DNA of 11,868 bases from contig VBQB01000109.1 of the NCBI GenBank assembly GCA_005887855.1, positions 1-11,868 on the forward strand, read 5' to 3'. Below the pieces are notes generated by a model. That model made no database searches. It was given only the letters and a program-made list of their open reading frames with translations, and was not told the DNA's origin. Position 1 is the first letter of the stretch; every line of letters begins with the position of its first letter. The DNA comes from Verrucomicrobiota bacterium. GTDB lineage: Bacteria > Verrucomicrobiota > Verrucomicrobiae > Chthoniobacterales > UBA10450. A program made the translations under genes and the position numbers. Positions 8,602-11,868 of the stretch are shown here, one piece after another.

Positions 8602-8614
8602 TCCAATGCACAAA

Positions 8615-8697
8615 CGCGCTGTTGAAAATAGCCCAGCGTTTCAACGCTGGGGAAAAGCAACGTGCAAAAAGGCGAGTCCCGGCAGGGACGAAAGAAT
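8615..8697. repeat. Two-hairpin interspersed repeat between glmM and scpB
   Basis: Two perfect inverted repeats lie 24 bases apart: CCCAGCGTT (8632-8640) with AACGCTGGG (8643-8651), and GTCCC (8676-8680) with GGGAC (8685-8689). A word GTTGAAAATAG leads in and GACGAAAGAATT closes the element directly before the scpB ATG. From memory this composite resembles a dispersed element common in Verrucomicrobiota and Planctomycetes genomes; that could not be checked here. The first hairpin has no T-tract after it, so it is not a classical terminator. Confidence 0.7.
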
Positions 8698-8700
8698 TTC

Positions 8701-9339
8701 ATGACACTGGCACGAGTAATTGAAGCGCTCCTGTTTAGCGCACAGAAGCCGTTGTTGATCCGCGAAATGGCCGCGGCAATTAAAGGCGCAGGCGCGGAAG
8801 ACGAATTGTCGCCTAACGAGTTCGCGCGAGCAACGGAATCGGAAATTGCCGCCGCGCTCGAACAATTAAGAATCGAATACATCCAGGAGCAGCGGGCGTT
8901 TCAAATTGTCGAAAAAGCGGAGGGCTGCCAGCTCGTCACCGATCCCGCCTTCGCCCGTTGGGTGCGTCAGCTTTTCCCAGCGCCCAAACCCGCGCGCCTG
9001 ACAGCACCCGCGCTCGAGACGCTTGCGATTATTGCTTACCGCCAGCCGATTACACGCGCCGATGTCGAAGCCGTGCGCGGCGTGACCATCGATGGAGTGC
9101 TGCAAACATTAATGGAACGTGGTCTGGTGAAAATCAGCGGGCGCGCGGAAGTCCCCGGCCGTCCGCTTCTCTACGAAACAACGCAATTTTTTCTCGATCA
9201 TTTCGGCCTGCGCACTCTGGACGAATTGCCAAACGTCGAAGAATTGCGTACGCGCCATCTGCCGGTAGCGCGATCTGCAGCCGGCATCGGTGATGCCGGC
9301 CGGCCGGGGTCACCGACCCCGGCTACGACGGAATCATAG
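8701..9339 (+). CDS. scpB: Segregation and condensation protein B
   Basis: 212 residues from the ATG at 8701. A GTG at 8662 would add 13 residues, but they come from the repeat element, while family members begin like MTLARVIEALLFSAQKPL. ScpB forms a dimer of winged-helix proteins that binds ScpA and the SMC ATPase to condense and separate chromosomes. The N-terminal winged helix is about residues 1-85; the second, about 100-165, holds the family signature APALETLAIIAYRQPITRADVEAVRGV (102-128) and GRAEVPGRPLLYETT. The domain ends near LPNVEELRTRHLP (176-188). The final residues (about 194-212, Gly/Pro/Thr-rich) are encoded by two perfect palindromes and are probably not part of the fold. scpA is not in the window. 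Confidence 0.94.
   Translation: MTLARVIEALLFSAQKPLLIREMAAAIKGAGAEDELSPNEFARATESEIAAALEQLRIEYIQEQRAFQIVEKAEGCQLVTDPAFARWVRQLFPAPKPARLTAPALETLAIIAYRQPITRADVEAVRGVTIDGVLQTLMERGLVKISGRAEVPGRPLLYETTQFFLDHFGLRTLDELPNVEELRTRHLPVARSAAGIGDAGRPGSPTPATTES
9280..9300. repeat. Perfect palindrome in scpB 3' end
   Basis: Arms GCCGGCATC (9280-9288) and GATGCCGGC (9292-9300) with a three-base GGT centre. It lies in frame within scpB and encodes AGIGDAG (residues 194-200). Confidence 0.8.
9303..9323. repeat. Second perfect palindrome in scpB 3' end
   Basis: Arms GCCGGGGTC (9303-9311) and GACCCCGGC (9315-9323) with an ACC centre: the same 9-3-9 design as the palindrome two bases upstream. It encodes most of the last residues of ScpB and shares GACCCCGGCTACGA with the TonB receptor gene (297-310). 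Confidence 0.8.
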
Positions 9340-9348
9340 TCCTGTAGC

Positions 9349-9367
9349 CGTCGCCCTGTGGGCGACG
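9349..9367. repeat. Palindrome between scpB and the hydrolase
   Basis: Arms CGTCGCCC (9349-9356) and GGGCGACG (9360-9367) with a TGT centre, preceded by TGTAGC at 9343-9348, the same lead-in seen in the family. No T-tract follows, so it is a repeat rather than a simple terminator, though it could act on mRNA ends. Confidence 0.75.
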
Positions 9368-9377
9368 CCATCCGCAC

Positions 9378-10460
9378 ATGAATGGTTCGTCATGGTTCCG
9401 CTTCGCATCCGCCTTCGCGGCGTTACGGCGCGGCAGACAGCGAAGCGGCTACTGCGGAATCTTGCTTGCCGCGTTTCTAACATCGACTTCAGCACTTGCG
9501 GAAATACAAGTCGCCGACTGCGCGCGCGCCGCAAAATATTTCGAGAGCAAGCGGGGCGTGTCCATGCTCGTCATGCAGAACGGCCGGACTCTTTTCGAGC
9601 ATTATGCCAATGGCGGATCGGCCAGCGGGAGATGGCCCATCTTCAGCGGAACAAAAAGTTTTTGGGGAATCGCCGCCCTGGCTGCGGTGCGCGAAGGACT
9701 ATTCAAGCTGGACGATTTTGTGTCCGACACGATCACTGAATGGAAGAGCGACCCACGCAAATCGCGGATCACGATCCGCCAACTACTAAGCCAGACTGAC
9801 GGCATCGAAGGCGCTTCGCGTCTCCAGCGCGCATCGATCCGTGATCGTAATGTCATGGCGATTCGATTGCCGATCGTTGCTGAACCCGGCTCCGCTTTCA
9901 TTTATGGTCCAAGTCATCTCCAGATTTTTTCCGAACTGTTGCGTCGAAAACTAAAAGGGCGTGCAACAACCGCCTACGTCGAAGGACATGTGCTAAATCG
10001 ACTTGGCATCGGTCGTCTCAATTACAAAAAGGATTCTCTCGGCAATCCGCTGCTCGCTACTGGGTTTGAATTGACCGCGCGCGAATGGGCGCGGCTGGGT
10101 GAGCTGGTGCTCGGGCGAGGCAATTATCACGGGCGCCGAATTATTTCGGCAGATTTGCTGCGCGAGGCATTTGCCGGCTCGCCAGCAAATCCTTCATATG
10201 GCCTCACCTTTTGGCTGAATCAGCAGGCGTCGACTGGGCGCGAGATCGACATAGAACGAGTGCTCGACCTGCCCTGGAAAAGCGCGCAATGGATGGACGT
10301 TTGCATCTGCAAGGATGCGCCCGCTGACATGGTGGTCGCGCTCGGTTCGGGTTATCAACGCTTGTTCATCATTCCATCGCTGCACGCCTTAATCGTTAGG
10401 CAAGGATCGAACGCAAAATTTTCCGACGCGCGTTTCTTGCGGCTGGTTTTGGGACTGTAG
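9378..10460 (+). CDS. Exported serine hydrolase, beta-lactamase fold
   Basis: 360 residues as an ATG-initiated frame. It belongs to the class C beta-lactamase/penicillin-binding-like family, which hydrolyses amide or ester bonds in the periplasm; the substrate is unknown. Catalytic SxxK is S90-G-T-K93 in PIFSGTKSFWG; the YxN-equivalent is Tyr176 in YGPSHLQ; the usual third box (KTG/HxG) appears as G323-S-G325 before YQRLFIIPS. A signal peptide hydrophobic core (GILLAAFLTSTSALA, 27-41) suggests cleavage after Ala41. The start is uncertain: there is no ribosome binding site before 9378, and codons 1-24 lie largely in a palindromic repeat; a TTG at 9462 would give a shorter N-terminus. The TAG stop is supplied by another repeat. 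scpB ends 38 bp upstream. Confidence 0.85.
   Translation: MNGSSWFRFASAFAALRRGRQRSGYCGILLAAFLTSTSALAEIQVADCARAAKYFESKRGVSMLVMQNGRTLFEHYANGGSASGRWPIFSGTKSFWGIAALAAVREGLFKLDDFVSDTITEWKSDPRKSRITIRQLLSQTDGIEGASRLQRASIRDRNVMAIRLPIVAEPGSAFIYGPSHLQIFSELLRRKLKGRATTAYVEGHVLNRLGIGRLNYKKDSLGNPLLATGFELTAREWARLGELVLGRGNYHGRRIISADLLREAFAGSPANPSYGLTFWLNQQASTGREIDIERVLDLPWKSAQWMDVCICKDAPADMVVALGSGYQRLFIIPSLHALIVRQGSNAKFSDARFLRLVLGL
9398..9448. repeat. Larger palindromic repeat over the hydrolase 5' end
   Basis: Perfect 9-base arms CCGCTTCGC (9398-9406) and GCGAAGCGG (9440-9448) enclose 33 bases that hold a smaller CGCC/GGCG hairpin (9410-9422). The right arm runs into CTAC, as in the GGCTAC ends of its neighbours. 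In the hydrolase frame it encodes an Ala/Arg-rich stretch (residues 7-24) before the signal peptide core. Confidence 0.65.
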
Positions 10461-10504
10461 GGGACGCAGTTGGCGCCCCGGGGAAGCGAACCGCTTCCCC
10501 TACA
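10457..10504. repeat. TGTAGGGG/CCCCTACA bounded palindromic repeat
   Basis: TGTAGGGG (10457-10464) and CCCCTACA (10497-10504) bound a 48-base element. Inside are GGGG(A)CGC (10461-10468) pairing with GCGCCCC (10473-10479), and a perfect GGGGAAGCG (10480-10488) / CGCTTCCCC (10492-10500) with AAC centre. The TAG inside the left TGTAG is the stop codon of the serine hydrolase. Confidence 0.75.
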
Positions 10505-10537
10505 GCCGATGAGCGTGATTGACTTGGCGGCGCATTT

Positions 10538-10552
10538 CTTGAACGGTTCAAG
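10538..10552. promoter_or_regulatory. Palindrome just before the lemA start
   Basis: CTTGAAC (10538-10544), one base, then GTTCAAG (10546-10552), ending five bases before the lemA ATG. It occupies the place of a ribosome binding site, and no Shine-Dalgarno is visible. It could be an operator or an mRNA hairpin; neither role is shown. Confidence 0.4.
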
Positions 10553-10557
10553 ACCTT

Positions 10558-11205
10558 ATGAACAAATTTGTGATCGGTTGCGGCGCAGTCGTCGTCATTC
10601 TGCTTTTCATTGCCATCGTTGCGGCCCTCGCGCTGGGCGGCAGTTACAATCGTCTCGTTCGCTTGCAGCAAAGTGTCGATCAAAGCTGGGCCCAGGTGCA
10701 AAACGTCTATCAGCGACGGGCTGACTTGATTCCGAATCTGGTGAACACAGTTTCGGGCGCTGCTAATTTCGAAAAATCGACCATCGTCGAAGTGACGAAT
10801 GCGCGGGCCAGCGTCGGCCGTGTGCAACTTGACCCAAACAAAGCGCCCACCGATGCGGCGCAGCTCCAGCAATTCCAAGCCGCCCAAGGGCAATTGAGCA
10901 ATGCGCTCTCTCGTTTGCTCGTGGTGGTTGAGCGTTACCCGGAACTGAAGGCCAACCAGAATTTTGTTGGCTTACAAGCACAGCTTGAAGGAACTGAGAA
11001 CCGAATTTCGGTCGAACGCGGGAACTTCAACACCGCAGTGCAGAACTACAACGTTGCCGTGCGCAGTTTCCCGACCAATTTGATCGCGGGCATGTTAGGT
11101 TTCGCGCAGCGCCCATTTTTCGCCGCGCAACCAGGTGCGGAAAGGCCGCCGCCAGTGAATTTCAATTTTGGCACGCCAGCACCGGCAGCGACCGCTTCGC
11201 CTTAG
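10558..11205 (+). CDS. lemA: LemA family membrane protein
   Basis: 215 residues, slightly longer than the usual ~185-200. LemA proteins are anchored by one N-terminal membrane helix and carry a long alpha-helical domain; their molecular role is not settled, although they are often found beside TPM-domain proteins, as here. The membrane segment is about residues 5-27. The diagnostic block follows: YNRLVRLQQSVDQSWAQV and RRADLIPNLVNTV (30-65), then AQLEGTENRISVERGNFN (141-158) and GFAQRPFF (181-188). The tail from 190 is Pro/Ala-rich (NFNFGTPAPAATASP) and unlike the core. No good ribosome binding site precedes the ATG at 10558; a 15-base palindrome sits there instead. The TPM gene starts 92 bp after the stop. 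Confidence 0.95.
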   Translation: MNKFVIGCGAVVVILLFIAIVAALALGGSYNRLVRLQQSVDQSWAQVQNVYQRRADLIPNLVNTVSGAANFEKSTIVEVTNARASVGRVQLDPNKAPTDAAQLQQFQAAQGQLSNALSRLLVVVERYPELKANQNFVGLQAQLEGTENRISVERGNFNTAVQNYNVAVRSFPTNLIAGMLGFAQRPFFAAQPGAERPPPVNFNFGTPAPAATASP

Positions 11206-11269
11206 GTGGATCGGCCGCTCCGTTGGACGATGTTAATTTTGCCGCCGAAGGCGCAGCGCACTTTTTAGC

Positions 11270-11291
11270 ATCGAGCAAGCGACGGCTCGAT
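11270..11291. promoter_or_regulatory. Hairpin just before the TPM gene start
   Basis: ATCGAGC (11270-11276) and GCTCGAT (11285-11291) are perfect 7-base arms with an 8-base loop, ending six bases before the proposed GTG. A weaker pairing in the same leader is CGCTTCGCCTT (11193-11203) with AAGGCGCAGCG (11248-11258), 10 of 11 bases, enclosing the lemA stop. Confidence 0.35.
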
Positions 11292-11297
11292 CTACCA

Positions 11298-11868
11298 GTG
11301 ATAAAGACTTTTTTAATTAGCGCGACGCTTGCCGCTCTTGTCTCCTTGTCGAGCCAAGCCGCCGAAATCATTCCCCCCAAGCCAGCCGGCTATTTCAACG
11401 ATTATGCCGGTGTTGTTTCAAAAGCCGCCGCGCTGCGCTTCAACGAGCAGCTCGCGCAATTCGAGCGCGAAACGTCCAATCAAGTCGTGGTCGCGGTATT
11501 TCCGAAAATGCAAAGCGATTCGTCGGTCGACGATTACACACAGCGTGTCGCCCAATCCTGGGGCGTCGGCCAAAAAGATAAAAGAAACGGCGCCGTGCTG
11601 TTCGTCTTTATTGAGGATCGCAAGATGTTTATTCAGGTCGGCTACGGCCTCGAAGGTGCGCTGCCGGACATTACGGCATTCGACATCACCGAGTACCACA
11701 TCAAGCCACATTTCCGTAATGGCGATTATGAAGGGGGGCTCGCCACTGGCATCGATTTGATCTGCAAAGCAATCCGGGGTGAGTACAAAGGATCGGGAAA
11801 AACGGTTGCGGAGAAACGCGGTAACGCCGGCGCTCCGAATTTCTTGTTCTTCATCATCTTTATCATTG
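11298..11868 (+). CDS. TPM-domain protein (YgcG-like), 3' end cut
   Basis: 190 codons are visible and the frame is open to the window edge. The GTG at 11298 is chosen because it opens a signal peptide (VIKTFLISATLAALVSLSSQAA, cleavage near residue 22). The TPM domain begins at PPKPAGYFNDYAGVVS (26-41) and includes VVVAVFPKM, DDYTQRVAQSWGVGQ, RNGAVLFVFIEDRKMFIQVGYG and the GGLATGIDLICKAIRGEY end, to about residue 155. NFLFFIIFII at 181-190 is the start of a membrane helix; family members usually continue with a Gly-rich tail. TPM proteins are extracytoplasmic and membrane-anchored; several are linked to envelope upkeep or membrane-protein turnover, but the function here is unknown. The gene is paired with lemA. 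No Shine-Dalgarno is seen before the GTG; an upstream TTG at 11223 is possible but would spoil the signal peptide. Confidence 0.9.
   Translation, partial: MIKTFLISATLAALVSLSSQAAEIIPPKPAGYFNDYAGVVSKAAALRFNEQLAQFERETSNQVVVAVFPKMQSDSSVDDYTQRVAQSWGVGQKDKRNGAVLFVFIEDRKMFIQVGYGLEGALPDITAFDITEYHIKPHFRNGDYEGGLATGIDLICKAIRGEYKGSGKTVAEKRGNAGAPNFLFFIIFII

Noticed and set aside
8632..8651. Possible rho-independent terminator after glmM
   Set aside because: The stem is strong, but no T-tract follows on either strand; it fits the repeat element better.
8662..8700. GTG start giving ScpB 13 extra residues
   Set aside because: The extra codons come from the two-hairpin repeat, while the family start matches the ATG at 8701.

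Overview
The window looks like chromosome of a soil-type Verrucomicrobiota (Chthoniobacterales-like is my best guess). This rests on gene style: a verrucomicrobial-type ECF sigma factor with a TTHWSVV N-terminus, a large Ser/Thr kinase with TolB-like and TPR modules, a plug-type TonB receptor, and short GC-rich palindromic repeats in the gaps between genes. I could not run a taxonomic search. No tRNA, rRNA, IS element or CRISPR array was seen.

Left half, minus strand (207-7070): three genes in one direction, read right to left. They are an ECF-type RNA polymerase sigma factor, a membrane-spanning Ser/Thr protein kinase with a zinc-ribbon N-terminus and a TolB-like/TPR C-terminal half, and a TonB-dependent outer-membrane receptor. 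The gaps (57 and 120 bp) fit an operon or closely linked regulon. The layout resembles FecI-FecR-FecA (sigma factor, inner-membrane regulator, outer-membrane receptor), but a transmembrane kinase holds the anti-sigma place and the receptor has no N-terminal signalling domain.

Right half, plus strand (7216-11868): glmM (phosphoglucosamine mutase, cell-wall precursor synthesis), scpB (chromosome condensation), an exported beta-lactamase-fold serine hydrolase, lemA, and a TPM-domain (YgcG-like) membrane protein cut by the window edge. lemA and a TPM gene side by side are a familiar pair. glmM and the sigma factor are divergent across a 145-bp gap.

The most unusual feature is the set of short palindromic repeats in the plus-strand half. 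A two-hairpin element fills the glmM-scpB gap. Four palindromes cover the scpB/hydrolase junction, where they encode the last ~19 residues of ScpB and probably the first ~24 residues of the hydrolase. A TGTAGGGG...CCCCTACA element supplies the hydrolase stop codon. A related GTAGCCG/CGGCTAC sequence lies inside the 3' end of the TonB receptor gene. They behave like repeat elements tolerated at gene ends, comparable in principle to Rickettsia palindromic elements.
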